Of a stretch of DNA of 64,000 nt, positions 46,144-55,203 are shown piece after piece; positions within the stretch are counted from its first letter, which is position 1; each line of letters starts with the position of its first letter. Below the pieces are notes generated by a model that saw nothing but the letters and a program-made list of their open reading frames with translations, did not search any database and was not told the origin of the DNA. A program made the translations under genes and the position numbers. The DNA is from Nostoc spongiaeforme FACHB-130 (GTDB taxonomy: Bacteria; Cyanobacteriota; Cyanobacteriia; Cyanobacteriales; Nostocaceae), in the NCBI RefSeq assembly GCF_014698475.1, contig NZ_JACJTB010000025.1, positions 1-64,000 of the forward strand, given 5' to 3'.

Positions 46144-46473
46144 TTAATAAGCTCCTAAAAGGGGAATTACCTTTTTCTTTAAAAGCTCAATTAAGGCTGG
46201 TTCCATATATTCAAAATCATCTGGTATATCTAAACAGATGATTTTCTTATTTTTAAGAAAAGGTTGAAAGTTTTTGGTCAACTTGCGTTTATGAGACTGT
46301 TCCATCACAAAAATAATATCAGCCCATTCAATTGCTTCTGTGGAAACTGGAACTTCTGCATAATGATCTAATCCTGCTGAGTCAGTTTCTAGTCCTTCAT
46401 ATTCTGCAAACACTACCTCAGCCGTAGGACTCCGCAATCTATTTTGGCTACAGATAAATAATAGCTTTTTCAT
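46144..46473 (-). CDS. Small low-molecular-weight phosphatase-like protein
   Basis: 109 residues from the ATG at 46473, shorter than typical LMW protein tyrosine phosphatases (about 155). The P-loop is LFICSQNRLRSPTAEVVF (Cys-x5-Arg kept: CSQNRLR), followed by ADIIFVMEQSHKRKL and CLDIPDDFEYMEPALI, whose Asp could be the general acid. The fold fits the LMW-PTP/ArsC-like family; the compact form is known in bacteria. Substrate unknown; could be an arsenate-reductase-like or phosphatase activity. Confidence 0.82.
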   Translation of the reverse strand: MKKLLFICSQNRLRSPTAEVVFAEYEGLETDSAGLDHYAEVPVSTEAIEWADIIFVMEQSHKRKLTKNFQPFLKNKKIICLDIPDDFEYMEPALIELLKKKVIPLLGAY

Positions 46474-46749
46474 CAATCAATACTATCATATAGCAATCTT
46501 TTGATTTCTCAAGTACTGCTTGAGGCAAGGAATAGGGAGTAGATTGTTTGTAATTCATTCAGAACTGCTACATAACGATCGCTAGACTTTTAAGACAGTC
46601 GCTACGGAACTGAATGAAGCAGAATATTTGATGAATGTGAGCCTCTACAAACAAAACCTGCTCTAATGGTTGATAGACAGAAATACCCTCCCAGTGATAG
46701 GGTTGTCAGCTGCTCAAGCTAAACACTGTAATTCTCTAGGTAGTTTTGC

Positions 46750-47631
46750 ATGGTACTGGATATCTCTTCTTTGCCGTTGGCATTTCAATTTACTTCTCCA
46801 GGCCCGATTTTGGTGAAAATCGGCCCATTAACTATCCGTTGGTATGGCTTGTTGATTGCTACGGCGGTGTTAATTGGTGTCAGCCTTTCTCAGTACTTGG
46901 CAAAACGCCGTAATGTGAATCCAGAATTGCTGAGTGATTTGTCAATTTGGCTGGTGCTGGGGGCAATTCCCGCCGCACGACTATATTATGTTTTGTTTGA
47001 ATGGGCGGAATATGCCAAGCATCCCGAAAAAATCATCGCTATTTGGGAAGGTGGTATTGCCATTCACGGTGCAATTATCGGTGGGACGATAGCAGCTTTA
47101 ATTTTTGCCAAACTCAAGCGGGTTTCTTTTTGGCAATTAGCAGACTTGGTTGCACCTTCTCTAGTTTTAGGACAAGCAATCGGAAGATGGGGTAATTTCT
47201 TTAATTCTGAAGCTTTTGGTCGTCCTACTAATCTACCTTGGAAACTTTACATTCCATGCAGATTTGATCCAGCTAAAAACCTCTGTCTTGGTCGTCCTTT
47301 AGAATATCAAAGTTTTGAATACTTCCATCCCACTTTTTTGTATGAATCACTGTGGGATTTAATGGTGTTTGCCTTGCTGTTAAATTTATTTTTCCGCAGT
47401 GTCTCTGGCAAGATCAAGCTGAAAGTAGGCACGTTAATTATGGTTTACTTAACAGCCTACAGCACTGGTCGTTTTTGGATTGAAGGCTTACGCACAGATA
47501 GTTTATTGCTAGGAAATCTGAGAATTGCCCAAATTGTGAGTTTAACAGGTATTATCGCAGGTTTAGCAGGTTTGGCTTGGCTATATTTTCGGAAACGCCC
47601 GTTACCGGATGTGGTTGCTTCGAGTGATTAG
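46750..47631 (+). CDS. lgt: Prolipoprotein diacylglyceryl transferase Lgt
   Basis: 293 residues, seven membrane helices. It transfers diacylglycerol from phosphatidylglycerol to the lipobox Cys of prolipoproteins, the first step of lipoprotein maturation. The signature [20 protein letters not shown] is complete, as is the HGAIIGG loop and [14 protein letters not shown]. It would modify lipoproteins such as PstS and those at 45538 and 50406. Stands alone, 112 bp after the last of a set of repeats. Confidence 0.97.
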   Translation: MVLDISSLPLAFQFTSPGPILVKIGPLTIRWYGLLIATAVLIGVSLSQYLAKRRNVNPELLSDLSIWLVLGAIPAARLYYVLFEWAEYAKHPEKIIAIWEGGIAIHGAIIGGTIAALIFAKLKRVSFWQLADLVAPSLVLGQAIGRWGNFFNSEAFGRPTNLPWKLYIPCRFDPAKNLCLGRPLEYQSFEYFHPTFLYESLWDLMVFALLLNLFFRSVSGKIKLKVGTLIMVYLTAYSTGRFWIEGLRTDSLLLGNLRIAQIVSLTGIIAGLAGLAWLYFRKRPLPDVVASSD

Positions 47632-47935
47632 GAGAGGGTTTAGGGGAGACAAGGGAGACAAGGGGGATGACTCAATTTAAAACTCCTTATCCTCTCTGCG
47701 TCTCGGCGACTCGGCGTGAGAAAATTCATCCCGCAATTATGCAATGCCAATGATTAATAACCAAAAATAAAAAATGCCCCAGATTTGACTCTAGGGCTTA
47801 ACCAGGGTGCATCTACCATTCCATTCTTCTATAGCTAGAGGGTTAATCCGGAAGGATACTGAGAAAATGCCAAGAAATTTTTGAAAAAAGATTTTTATTA
47901 CGGGTAAATACGGAAAAGTAATTGAAGTTTTTTGT
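47632..47935. other. Spacer and leader upstream of cobM
   Basis: 47640-47720 holds gggagacaaggg and cgtctcggcgactcggcg repeats. 47775-47870 is a more GC-rich stretch (around gggcttaaccagggtgcatc and gagggttaatccggaagg) in which AACC/GGTT words can pair. It does not show a cobalamin-riboswitch B12 box. I cannot name it; a structured leader is possible. Confidence 0.35.
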
Positions 47936-48712
47936 ATGGAAACTCAACTAAATTTAATCAAACCAGCAGTTTATATTGTGGGGGCAGGGACGGGAGACCC
48001 AGATTTATTAACGGTTAAGGCGCAAAAACTCCTTTCTAGGGCAGATGTAATTTTATTTGCTGATGCTTTAGTCCCGGAACAAATATTAAATTTGTGTCGC
48101 CCAGATGCGGAAATTATTCCAACTGCGGATAAGACTTTAGAAGAAATTGTATCGCTGATGGTGGAACGGGTGCGATCGCAGCAAAAATCTCTTGTCCGTC
48201 TCCACTCTGGCGACCCCAGTCTTTACAGTGCTATTCACGAACAAATGCAAATGCTGGCTGAGGCTGATATCCCCTTTGAAGTCGTCCCAGGAATTAGCGC
48301 CTTTCAAGCCGCAGCCGCCAAACTCAAGGTAGAGTTAACAGTCCCCGGTTTAGTTCAAACTATCATCCTGACGCGCATTAGTGGACGTACGGAAGTCCCC
48401 ACCAAAGAAGAGTTAGCCAGCCTCGCTACCCATCAAGCTAGTTTATGCCTATATTTAAGTGCGCGTCACGTCGAAAATGCCCAAGCCAAATTACTCGAAC
48501 ATTACCCCAGCGATACACCTGTGGCTATTTGCTTTCGACTAGGTTGGCCTGATGAAAAAATTCGTGTGGTTCCCCTTAACCAAATGGCGGAATGCACTAA
48601 AACAGAAAATCTGATTCGCACCACACTTTATGTAATTAGTCCGGCGCTAAAAGCCACAGACGGGCGATCGCACTTGTACAATCCTGAATATCATCATTTA
48701 TTCCGTGCTTAA
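47936..48712 (+). CDS. cobM: Precorrin-4 C11-methyltransferase CobM
   Basis: 258 residues. SAM-dependent tetrapyrrole methylase of cobalamin (vitamin B12) synthesis. N-terminal VYIVGAGTGDPDLLTVKAQK, central LVRLHSGDPSLYSAIHEQMQ and VPGISAFQAAAAKL, and TIILTRISGRTEVP match the CobM/CbiF group rather than SUMT. No other cob gene is in the window. Likely transcribed from the 300-bp leader upstream. Confidence 0.93.
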   Translation: METQLNLIKPAVYIVGAGTGDPDLLTVKAQKLLSRADVILFADALVPEQILNLCRPDAEIIPTADKTLEEIVSLMVERVRSQQKSLVRLHSGDPSLYSAIHEQMQMLAEADIPFEVVPGISAFQAAAAKLKVELTVPGLVQTIILTRISGRTEVPTKEELASLATHQASLCLYLSARHVENAQAKLLEHYPSDTPVAICFRLGWPDEKIRVVPLNQMAECTKTENLIRTTLYVISPALKATDGRSHLYNPEYHHLFRA

Positions 48713-48737
48713 CTCTGTCAGGACTTATGCACAAAGT

Positions 48738-48938
48738 TTAAGTATCTGATTTTTTTTGTTTGTCTAGTTTCTCTTGTATCGCTTCACGACAGAACTCTGG
48801 AGGGTCATCTTGTTGTGATAATTCCTCTTTCATACTTTTGGTGATACGGAGATTTAGACGTTCAGTTAATGGTTCTTCCCTGTCTGTCTTAAAACCATGA
48901 TTTTTGATATCTGGATTACCGCGATTATCTTTAGACAC
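48738..48938 (-). CDS. Small protein with possible ribbon-helix-helix segment
   Basis: 66 residues, GTG start at 48938. After a polar N-terminus comes ERLNLRITKSMKEELSQQDD then PPEFCREAIQEKLDKQKK, which has the strand-helix-helix rhythm of ribbon-helix-helix DNA-binding proteins (antitoxin-like). No toxin gene is adjacent. Coding is likely; function is inference. Confidence 0.6.
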   Translation of the reverse strand: MSKDNRGNPDIKNHGFKTDREEPLTERLNLRITKSMKEELSQQDDPPEFCREAIQEKLDKQKKSDT

Positions 48939-49064
48939 TTTATATAACTTAATAAGTCTAGACTAATTGGTATGCACATTGAATAATAAGTAATTACTGG
49001 GTAACAAGTTTCTCAGGCTTACGTACCCAGCAATACCACTTTTAGAAAGAGGCATATCTATTTT

Positions 49065-49445
49065 ATGTTCACAAGGTCAGAATTAGGACTGTTGACGATT
49101 CCACAATTAAAGGTTTTGTGTCAAAGATACGGGTTAAAACCAACTGGAAATCCAGGTTATAAAGACCCTTACTTAACTACCCTGTTAGCATTCCCCACAC
49201 TTGCATTAAACCAGTTAGAGGAAGGGAGAGGGTTAAAGCGTCCGAGTTTTGCTAGTTTTGAGAATATCGGCATTGCTTTAGATGAGATGAGTGAGTTGAC
49301 GGTTGAACAGAAAGCACTCATCAAAATCACAATGGAGGGTAGAAAGATGGAATATCCCCAGAGATATGACCAGGAAAGATTACTTAATCTATGGAAAGTC
49401 AGAAATCATCTGTCAGAAGTCATTGATTTGCTAGGGCTGCAATAA
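49065..49445 (+). CDS. Small protein with SAP-like N-terminus
   Basis: 126 residues. The start LGLLTIPQLKVLCQRYGLKP then GYKDPYLTTLLA resembles the SAP helix-extended-loop-helix that binds DNA (L-x-x-L...G-L-x-x-x-G-x-K-x-x-L). The rest is helical (ALDEMSELTVEQKALIKITM, YDQERLLNLWKVRNHLSEVI). Function unknown; a nucleic-acid-associated role is possible. Divergent from the ribbon-helix-helix-like gene at 48738-48938. Confidence 0.68.
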   Translation: MFTRSELGLLTIPQLKVLCQRYGLKPTGNPGYKDPYLTTLLAFPTLALNQLEEGRGLKRPSFASFENIGIALDEMSELTVEQKALIKITMEGRKMEYPQRYDQERLLNLWKVRNHLSEVIDLLGLQ

Positions 49446-49634
49446 ACAAGCAGCTTAATTCTTTCTCAAGCACTCCTGAAAATGGTGTGCTTTTCTTTTA
49501 TCTGTATGTGTTTCTGATGAATGTGAGTATTACTCCAATTAATCTTAGAGTAATAAACAAAAGTGGAGAAAAGCTCGAAGCAATTTCCTCATTTGTTTCC
49601 TCAAATTCTATCAAGGCTAAAAGCCCTGTAAAAA

Positions 49635-49721
49635 CGGAGAGGGAGGGATTCGAACCCTCGTTGAAGTTGCCCCCAAACAGCATTTCCAGTGCTGCGCCTT
49701 CAACCACTCGGCCACCTCTCC
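49635..49721 (-). tRNA. tRNA-Ser (anticodon GGA)
   Basis: The minus strand folds as a class II tRNA of 87 nt: acceptor GGAGAGG pairs with the 3' CCTCTCC, the D-arm contains GCCGAGTGGTTGAAGGC, the anticodon stem-loop is CAGCACTGGAAATGCTG with GGA, a long variable arm follows as expected for Ser, and the T-loop is GGTTCGAATCC. CCA is not encoded. It reads UCC/UCU Ser codons. Confidence 0.96.
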
Positions 49722-49817
49722 AGGTGTCACAATTTTTTATTGTAATATAAACTTATAGAAAATGCAAATATCTAGCAAGACATTTTAGAGTAGAGAAAAG
49801 CCAAATTCAAAATCAAG

Positions 49818-50186
49818 ATGTCCCGTACATACAAAATTAAAATCCGCGATCGCGCCACTGGTAAAGAATACACTCTTCAAGTTCCAGATGACCGCTACAT
49901 CCTACACTCTGCCGAACAACAAGGCGTGGAATTGCCTTTTTCTTGCCGTAATGGGGCTTGTACAGCTTGCGCTGTCAGGGTTTTGTCGGGAGAAATTGAC
50001 CAACCAGAAGCGGTTGGCTTGTCGTTAGAGTTACGGCGACAAGGTTACGCCTTGCTGTGTGTGAGTTACGCCCGTTCCGACTTGGAAGTAGAAACACAAG
50101 ACGAAGATGAAGTCTATGAACTCCAATTTGGGCGTTACTTTGCTAAAGGTAGAGTAAAAGCGGGTTTACCGTTAGACGAAGATTAA
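49818..50186 (+). CDS. Plant-type 2Fe-2S ferredoxin with C-terminal extension
   Basis: 122 residues against about 98 for photosynthetic PetF. Cluster ligands: SCRNGACTACAVRVLSG (Cys-x4-Cys-x2-Cys) and the fourth Cys in YALLCVSYA. Residues 100-122 (EDEVYELQFGRYFAKGRVKA) extend beyond PetF, as in the FdC-type ferredoxins of cyanobacteria and plastids, thought to serve special electron-transfer partners. It is monocistronic, upstream of a long tandem repeat. Confidence 0.92.
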   Translation: MSRTYKIKIRDRATGKEYTLQVPDDRYILHSAEQQGVELPFSCRNGACTACAVRVLSGEIDQPEAVGLSLELRRQGYALLCVSYARSDLEVETQDEDEVYELQFGRYFAKGRVKAGLPLDED

Positions 50187-50189
50187 TAT

Positions 50190-50345
50190 TGGGACAAGGG
50201 GATAAGGGGATAAGGGGACAAGAGGGATAAGGGGACAAGAGGGATAAGGGGACAAGAGGGATAAGGGGACAAGGGGGACAAGGTGGACAAGGGGGACAAG
50301 GTGGACAAGGTGGAAACTATATTTCTTCTCCCTTGTCTACTCCTC
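50190..50345. repeat. Tandem 'ggggacaagagggataa' repeat array
   Basis: Starting at about 50192, units of gggataaggggacaagag (18 bases) repeat nearly perfectly about four times, then turn into ggacaaggtggacaaggggg units. A complementary pyrimidine run (tcccttgtctcccttgtctc type) follows to about 50370. It fills the gap between the ferredoxin and nuclease genes. There are no spacers, so it is not CRISPR. Confidence 0.85.
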
Positions 50346-50405
50346 TCCCTTGTCTCCCTATCTCCCCAACTCCCTCGTCTTCCCAAAGGGTGCAAAGGAG
50401 TCACA

Positions 50406-50969
50406 ATGCGAATCTCTACTATGATTTCAGGGCGTTTTAGATTTTGGACGCGAAAAATAGCGATATTAGCTTGCTTATTACTATTGGTAAGTTGTCAAGC
50501 CAAAAATCAGCCTACGGACAATCAAATATTGGTGAAAGTGGCGCGTGTAGTGAGTGGGCAAAGTTTAGAGGTGTTGGGTATGGGTGAACAACCTAATTTT
50601 GCTTCGCCAGTGCGCTTAATTGGCCTTGATGCGCCAGATTTGCGGCAAAATCCTTGGGGTGATGAAGCGAGACAAAGCTTAGAAAAGTTAATTGGTGGTG
50701 TAGAACAATCAATCAAGCTAGAGTTTGATATTGAAAATAAAGATAAACTGGGGCGGACATTAGCTTATGTCTGGAAAGATAACCAGTTATTAAATGAACA
50801 AATAGTCAAACAAGGATATGCGCTGTTTGTGGGGCGATCGCCTAATCACAAATATGACCAACGTCTAGAACGCGCCCAACAATGGGCAAGAATTATGGGA
50901 GAAGGAATTTGGAACCCAAAAAATCCTATGCGCCAAACTCCGGCTGAGTTCCGGTTTTTGAATCGATGA
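50406..50969 (+). CDS. Thermonuclease-family (SNase-like) lipoprotein
   Basis: 187 residues from the ATG at 50406, preceded by aaaggag; upstream codons in the same frame are repeat DNA. A lipoprotein signal ends LLLLVSC (Cys about 25). The SNase fold follows: VRLIGLDAPD, DEARQSLEKLIGG, EFDIENKDKLGRTLAYVWKD and LVNEQ-type NEQIVKQGYALF. Active-site Arg/Glu equivalents (RLIGLDAPD, KLGRTLAYV) are visible. Probably a cell-surface or periplasmic nuclease. Confidence 0.87.
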   Translation: MRISTMISGRFRFWTRKIAILACLLLLVSCQAKNQPTDNQILVKVARVVSGQSLEVLGMGEQPNFASPVRLIGLDAPDLRQNPWGDEARQSLEKLIGGVEQSIKLEFDIENKDKLGRTLAYVWKDNQLLNEQIVKQGYALFVGRSPNHKYDQRLERAQQWARIMGEGIWNPKNPMRQTPAEFRFLNR

Positions 50970-51073
50970 ATTGAGGGATCAGCGATCGCGCCTTTGAATG
51001 TATGATTCAGTGTTGAGTCGTGAGTGCTGAGTGTGGGACTATTGACTCTTGACTATTGACAATTAACTCACCC

Positions 51074-51886
51074 ATGACTCAACTACAAATTTTTCTCGAT
51101 ATTGCTACCGAGGCGGCTTTAACAGCAGGTGCAGTTTTACAAGGTTATTTAGGCAAATTAGAAGATGCTGTAACTGAAAAAGGTCGCCCCGGTGATTTGG
51201 TCACAGCTGCGGATAAAGCCTCCGAAGCAGTGGTGTTAGAAGTTCTCCAGCGTCATTTGCCGCAGCATTCTATTTTGGCAGAAGAATCAGGTAAGATTGG
51301 CAATCAAGATAATGAATTTTTATGGGCGATCGATCCCTTAGATGGTACGACAAACTATGCCCACCAATATCCTTTTTTTGCCGTTTCTATTGGGTTATTA
51401 ATTAATGGTACGCCGCAAGTAGGCGTAATTTATGACCCACTGCATAATGAATTATTTCAGGCGGCGGTTGGTTTAGGTGCAACTCGTAACCGCCGCCCCA
51501 TCAAGGTTTCCCAAACCAATGAATTACGTAAAAGCTTGTTAGTCACTGGCTTTGCTTACGATCGCCGCGAAACTCCAGATAATAATTATGCCGAATTTTG
51601 TCACTTGACTCACCTCACCCAAGGAGTTAGACGTAGCGGTTCAGCATCCATTGATTTAGCTTATGTCGCCTGTGGTCGTGTCGATGGTTATTGGGAACGA
51701 GGACTCTCACCTTGGGATATAGTTGCTGGCATCATTTTATTACAAGAAGCGGGCGGTAAAGTCACAGCTTATGATGGTAGTCCTTTACAAATCAATTCAG
51801 GACGCATTCTCGCCACTAACGGTTACATTCATGAAATTCTCAGCCATGAATTAACACAAGTTCCACCTTTATCTTCTTGGAAATAA
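51074..51886 (+). CDS. Inositol monophosphatase family phosphatase
   Basis: 270 residues from the ATG at 51074. Li-sensitive Mg phosphatase fold: Glu in ILAEESG, WAIDPLDGTTNYAHQYPFFA (DPLDGT metal motif) and SPWDIVAGIILLQEAGG (second Asp). The substrate could be inositol monophosphate, histidinol phosphate or fructose bisphosphate in this family; the sequence alone does not decide. Preceded by gtgctgagt repeats. Confidence 0.92.
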   Translation: MTQLQIFLDIATEAALTAGAVLQGYLGKLEDAVTEKGRPGDLVTAADKASEAVVLEVLQRHLPQHSILAEESGKIGNQDNEFLWAIDPLDGTTNYAHQYPFFAVSIGLLINGTPQVGVIYDPLHNELFQAAVGLGATRNRRPIKVSQTNELRKSLLVTGFAYDRRETPDNNYAEFCHLTHLTQGVRRSGSASIDLAYVACGRVDGYWERGLSPWDIVAGIILLQEAGGKVTAYDGSPLQINSGRILATNGYIHEILSHELTQVPPLSSWK

Positions 51887-52057
51887 TTAACGAAAATATA
51901 TCAATATTTTTGACTGCGAGAGGGGCTTTTTATTACCAAGCAGAATTGGAATATTCCATGTGTAGGGAAAATTATCCCCAATATAAGCTAAGGCCAGTAA
52001 AGGGTTAAGAGTGCGGATTTTTCCTTACACCCCTAAACCCATACACCACTCAATAAT

Positions 52058-52756
52058 TTAATGTGTCACGGTTTTTGCTGATTGGTTAAACAATAAATTG
52101 CGGGATTTTTCCACATCTAATGCTTGATTTTTGAAAGCTTCGGCTTTCTCGTAGGCGCGAATTGTGGCGGGACGAGCTTTAATAGTTTCAAACCAGCGTT
52201 GGATATTGGGGAAATCTTCTAGTTTTTGACTTTGCCGTTCATAAGGCACAATCCAAGGATAAGCAGCGATATCTGCAATAGAATAATCGCCAGCAATGAA
52301 TTCTTTATCTGCTAGTTGCTTATTCAGCACAGCATATAAGCGTCCCGTTTCGTTGACATAACGGTTAATTGCATATTCAATTTTTTCGGGAGCATAGCTG
52401 CTAAAGTGGTGATTCTGTCCCGCCATTGGCCCCAAACCTGCCATTTGCCAAAACAACCATTGCAGCACTTCTACTCGTTTTCTGAAATCAGCAGGAATTA
52501 ATTTCCCGGTTTTTTCTGCTAGATACAGCAAAATTGCCCCAGATTCAAAGACTGAGACTGGCGCACCACCATCTGCTGGTTCATGGTCAATAATCGCCGG
52601 GATACGATTGTTAGGAGAAATCTTGAGAAAGTCTGGTTGAAACTGCTCCCCAGCACCAATATTTATAGGCACAATTTTGTAGGGTAATTCCGCTTCTTCC
52701 AGAAACATCGTGATTTTATGACCGTTGGGCGTTGTCCAATAGTAAAGTTCAATCAT
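52058..52756 (-). CDS. Glutathione S-transferase (YfcG/YghU-like)
   Basis: 232 residues from the ATG at 52756, with AGGAGA upstream. Thioredoxin-like N-terminal domain IELYYWTTPNGHKITMFLEE with TPNG as in YfcG/nu-class GSTs, which have disulfide-bond reductase activity using two glutathiones; then VFESGAILLYLAEKTG and a helical C-terminal domain (WQMAGLGPMAGQNHHF, YSIADIAAYPWIVPY). First from the left of a minus-strand redox group with nitroreductase, SDR and thioredoxin, and it lies 99 bp beyond the nitroreductase gene. Confidence 0.92.
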   Translation of the reverse strand: MIELYYWTTPNGHKITMFLEEAELPYKIVPINIGAGEQFQPDFLKISPNNRIPAIIDHEPADGGAPVSVFESGAILLYLAEKTGKLIPADFRKRVEVLQWLFWQMAGLGPMAGQNHHFSSYAPEKIEYAINRYVNETGRLYAVLNKQLADKEFIAGDYSIADIAAYPWIVPYERQSQKLEDFPNIQRWFETIKARPATIRAYEKAEAFKNQALDVEKSRNLLFNQSAKTVTH

Positions 52757-52789
52757 AAATTTGATTCTCCTGGGAATTTGAGTCAAATG

Positions 52790-52852
52790 AATTATGAAGT
52801 GTGAAGTATGAAGTCTGAAATTTCATAATTCATACTTCACACTTCATACTTT
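52790..52852. repeat. 'atgaagtgtgaagtatgaag' direct and inverted repeat
   Basis: The spacer between the GST and nitroreductase genes is made of gaagtgtgaagtatgaag followed by its inverted form cttcacacttcatac. It could fold as a hairpin between the two cistrons. Confidence 0.7.
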
Positions 52853-52854
52853 TT

Positions 52855-53520
52855 CTAACCTTGATATGGATTACCAACTCTATCTACGAACACGTTGTAA
52901 GAAAATGGTAAGCGGCCGGGATTTAAGCGAGGTTCTGCGGCATAACCTACAGGAACGATAACAGCGATCGCTAAATTTGGATCATCTGCTGCACCAATTA
53001 CTTCTTTCACTTTCTCTTCAATCCAGCCATTCATAAAGCAGGTGGACAACCCCAAGCTTTCGGCGGCTAATACTAAATGAGTAGAAGCAATAATCGCATC
53101 TTTGATGGCGTATTCCCGGCGCTTATCTCCTAAACCAGCTTGGAATTGCGGAATAGAATTTCTAAAATAGTTGACTGTACCTTCATTCCAAGCACCTGTT
53201 TGTAATCCTTGTTCTAATATCGGAGTCAAATCTTGTTCACCAGCCGTAACATCAGCCGCAAATACGAAAGTTACAGGTGCTTCAATAACTTGCTTTTGAT
53301 TCCAAGATGCTGCGGCTAAGGCTGCTTTTTGCGCTTCATCTTGCACCAAAATAATTCGCCAGTCTTGAATATTAAAGCTGCTGGGGGCGGCTACAGTTAA
53401 CTCTACCAGTTGCTTGAGTAATTCTGGTGCAATGGGGTCTGTTTTAAAAGTTTTGATCGAACGACGCTGAAGAATAGCGGTAGGTACATCTAAAGCTTTT
53501 GTTTGAGTGATTGGATTCAT
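52855..53520 (-). CDS. Nitroreductase family protein
   Basis: 221 residues from the ATG at 53520 (ggggaaaa upstream). FMN-dependent fold: AILQRRSIKTFKTDPI (FMN phosphate Arg), AAPSSFNIQDWRIILVQD, and YAIKDAIIASTHLVLAAESL with GLSTCFMNGW and VGYAAEP. Reduces nitro groups or quinones with NAD(P)H. Part of the GST-nitroreductase-SDR-trxA group. Confidence 0.92.
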   Translation of the reverse strand: MNPITQTKALDVPTAILQRRSIKTFKTDPIAPELLKQLVELTVAAPSSFNIQDWRIILVQDEAQKAALAAASWNQKQVIEAPVTFVFAADVTAGEQDLTPILEQGLQTGAWNEGTVNYFRNSIPQFQAGLGDKRREYAIKDAIIASTHLVLAAESLGLSTCFMNGWIEEKVKEVIGAADDPNLAIAVIVPVGYAAEPRLNPGRLPFSYNVFVDRVGNPYQG

Positions 53521-53699
53521 GAGATTTTCCCCTGAAAGATAGGTTACAGGCATTATATATTTGGCTACCTGCTGACTGGCAGATTTAACTATTGATAAAT
53601 ATTTGTCTATTGGGCGTAAATATCTATCGACAGAAGAAAGCAGCAGTAAATTTATGGCAGTCTAGATACTTAGAACATTGGTAAATAATCAAACTGAAA

Positions 53700-53840
53700 T
53701 AGCACTTAGCCCTCAGACTTCAGACTGAAGCTATACAAACCAAACCCGCCTGATCAAGTTTTTAGATAGTCCGCGTGGTGCGCCAAGCGGGACTTTGTTT
53801 GTGTGCAAGATGAACCGCGATTTCCAATCGCCTGATGTTT
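53700..53840. repeat. Palindromic dispersed element (copy 1)
   Basis: Segments cttcagactgaagctatacaaacc, aacccgcctgatcaag, atagtccgcgtggtgcgcc then agcgggactttgtttgtgtg and aaccgcgatttccaatcgcc match in order the element at about 56365-56490. The halves are mutually inverted (gtccgc/gcgggac), giving a REP-like palindrome. It divides the nitroreductase gene from the SDR gene. Confidence 0.6.
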
Positions 53841-53854
53841 CGCAGTACTCAGCA

Positions 53855-54646
53855 CTAAATTGACCGAATTACACCACCATCAACTCGCACAGCCGCACCA
53901 TTCGTTGCCGACGCAAGAGGACTGGAAAGGTAAGCTACAAGTGTGGCGACTTCTTCGTTCGTTGCAAAGCGTTGGATAAGAGAACTGGGACGTACTTTTT
54001 GAAAAAATTCCGCCTCGACTTCACTGGCGCTAATACCCCGTTCTTTTCCCATTTGGGTGATAAATTCCTCAACGCCTTCTGAACGTGTAGGCCCTGGTAG
54101 CACAGAATTTACTGTCACGGCTGTACCAACGGTCAGTTCTGCTAAACCCCTGGCGAGAGAAATTTGAGCCGTTTTCGTCACCCCATAGTGAATCATTTCT
54201 ACAGGGATTTGAACACCAGACTCACTGGAGATGAAAATCACTCTTCCCCAGTTTTGTGCCAACATTTTTTGCAGATATTTGCGACTTAAACGCACTCCGC
54301 TAAGTACGTTTACTTCCAATATATGCAGCCAATCTTCATCAGTAATCTCGAAAAATGTTTTCGGTTCGTAAATTCCCAGATTATTAATCAGGATATCAAC
54401 TTGCGGAAATTGGGCAAAAACTTGCTCAACTCCGGCTGGTGTTGCTAAATCGGCAACAATACCTGTAACTTTCGCATCAGGATTGGTTTGCTTAATCTTG
54501 TCAATCGCCTGGGTGACTCGTTGTTCACTGCGGCCATTGACAATCACTGCTGCGCCTTCTTGTGCTAAAGTTTGGGCGATCGCAAAACCAATACCTGTGG
54601 TAGAACCACTAACCAACGCCGACTTATTATCTAATTTCAAATCCAT
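53855..54646 (-). CDS. Short-chain dehydrogenase/reductase
   Basis: 263 residues. NADP-type Rossmann motif SGSTTGIGFAIAQTLAQEGA with NGR after beta2, NNLGIY, catalytic Ser in FISSESGVQIP, Tyr-x3-Lys in IHYGVTKTAQISLA, and RVDGGVIRS at the end. Substrate unknown. It lies 144 bp downstream of trxA on the same strand; a repeat spacer of tacaccc words lies between, so cotranscription is possible but not certain. Confidence 0.92.
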   Translation of the reverse strand: MDLKLDNKSALVSGSTTGIGFAIAQTLAQEGAAVIVNGRSEQRVTQAIDKIKQTNPDAKVTGIVADLATPAGVEQVFAQFPQVDILINNLGIYEPKTFFEITDEDWLHILEVNVLSGVRLSRKYLQKMLAQNWGRVIFISSESGVQIPVEMIHYGVTKTAQISLARGLAELTVGTAVTVNSVLPGPTRSEGVEEFITQMGKERGISASEVEAEFFQKVRPSSLIQRFATNEEVATLVAYLSSPLASATNGAAVRVDGGVIRSI

Positions 54647-54790
54647 ATTGCTTCCCCTCTACAGGTGAAGTGCTGAGTACCGTACACTGATCGTAGTTGA
54701 AGTGTGAGTGCTGAGTTAGAATTTTACCCCTACACCCACACACCCCTACACTCTCACCCTTACACCCCTACATCACCACACTCCTGCCTC

Positions 54791-55123
54791 TTATTCCTGT
54801 GGAATATGCTGTGCTAAAGTCTTAGTTAATGTAGATTTCGGCACTGCACCAACCACCGTATCTACTTGCCGCCCATCCTTAAAAATCATGAGTGTGGGTA
54901 TGGTGCGAATTCCGTAATGACTGGCAACAGTAGGATTTTGATCGGTGTTCACCTTTACTACTTTTACCTTTCCTTCGTATTCGCTGGCAACTTCATCGAC
55001 TACTGGCGCAACCATCCGACAAGGGCCACACCAAGGAGCCCAAAAATCTACCAAAACTGGAACTTCACTTTCTAAAACTTCTGGCTTGAACGTGGCTTCT
55101 GTGACATTTGTAACGGATGACAT
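54791..55123 (-). CDS. trxA: Thioredoxin, TrxA2-like
   Basis: 110 residues, complete thioredoxin. Active site [16 protein letters not shown], and the cis-Pro loop [19 protein letters not shown]. Reduces target disulfides. Its divergent neighbour is an ArsR-family regulator with a vicinal Cys pair, the arrangement of trxA2 and rexT in Nostoc PCC 7120, so this is probably the TrxA2 orthologue. The inverted repeat at 55148-55168 lies 25 bp upstream of its ATG. Confidence 0.95.
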   Translation of the reverse strand: MSSVTNVTEATFKPEVLESEVPVLVDFWAPWCGPCRMVAPVVDEVASEYEGKVKVVKVNTDQNPTVASHYGIRTIPTLMIFKDGRQVDTVVGAVPKSTLTKTLAQHIPQE

Positions 55124-55147
55124 AGTTGCCTTCCTGTTTTAATTCGT

Positions 55148-55168
55148 TTATTCGATTTTATCGAATAA
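55148..55168. promoter_or_regulatory. Candidate RexT operator between trxA and the ArsR-family gene
   Basis: A perfect 9-bp inverted repeat: TTATTCGAT (55148-55156), three T, ATCGAATAA (55160-55168). It lies in the 80-bp divergent promoter region. The size and symmetry suit a winged-helix ArsR/SmtB dimer. Repression of trxA by the neighbouring regulator is the expected function, from the RexT precedent. Confidence 0.7.
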
Positions 55169-55203
55169 TTAAAATATACGCTAGTTTAAGAGATAATACA
55201 AGT

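Noticed and set aside
47632..47935. Cobalamin riboswitch upstream of cobM
   Set aside because: No B12-box or typical core could be found in the leader.
49487..49750. Plus-strand frame overlapping tRNA-Ser
   Set aside because: It is an antisense reading of the tRNA gene and spacer DNA.
50190..50345. CRISPR-like array
   Set aside because: The repeats are directly adjacent, with no unique spacers, and no cas gene is nearby.
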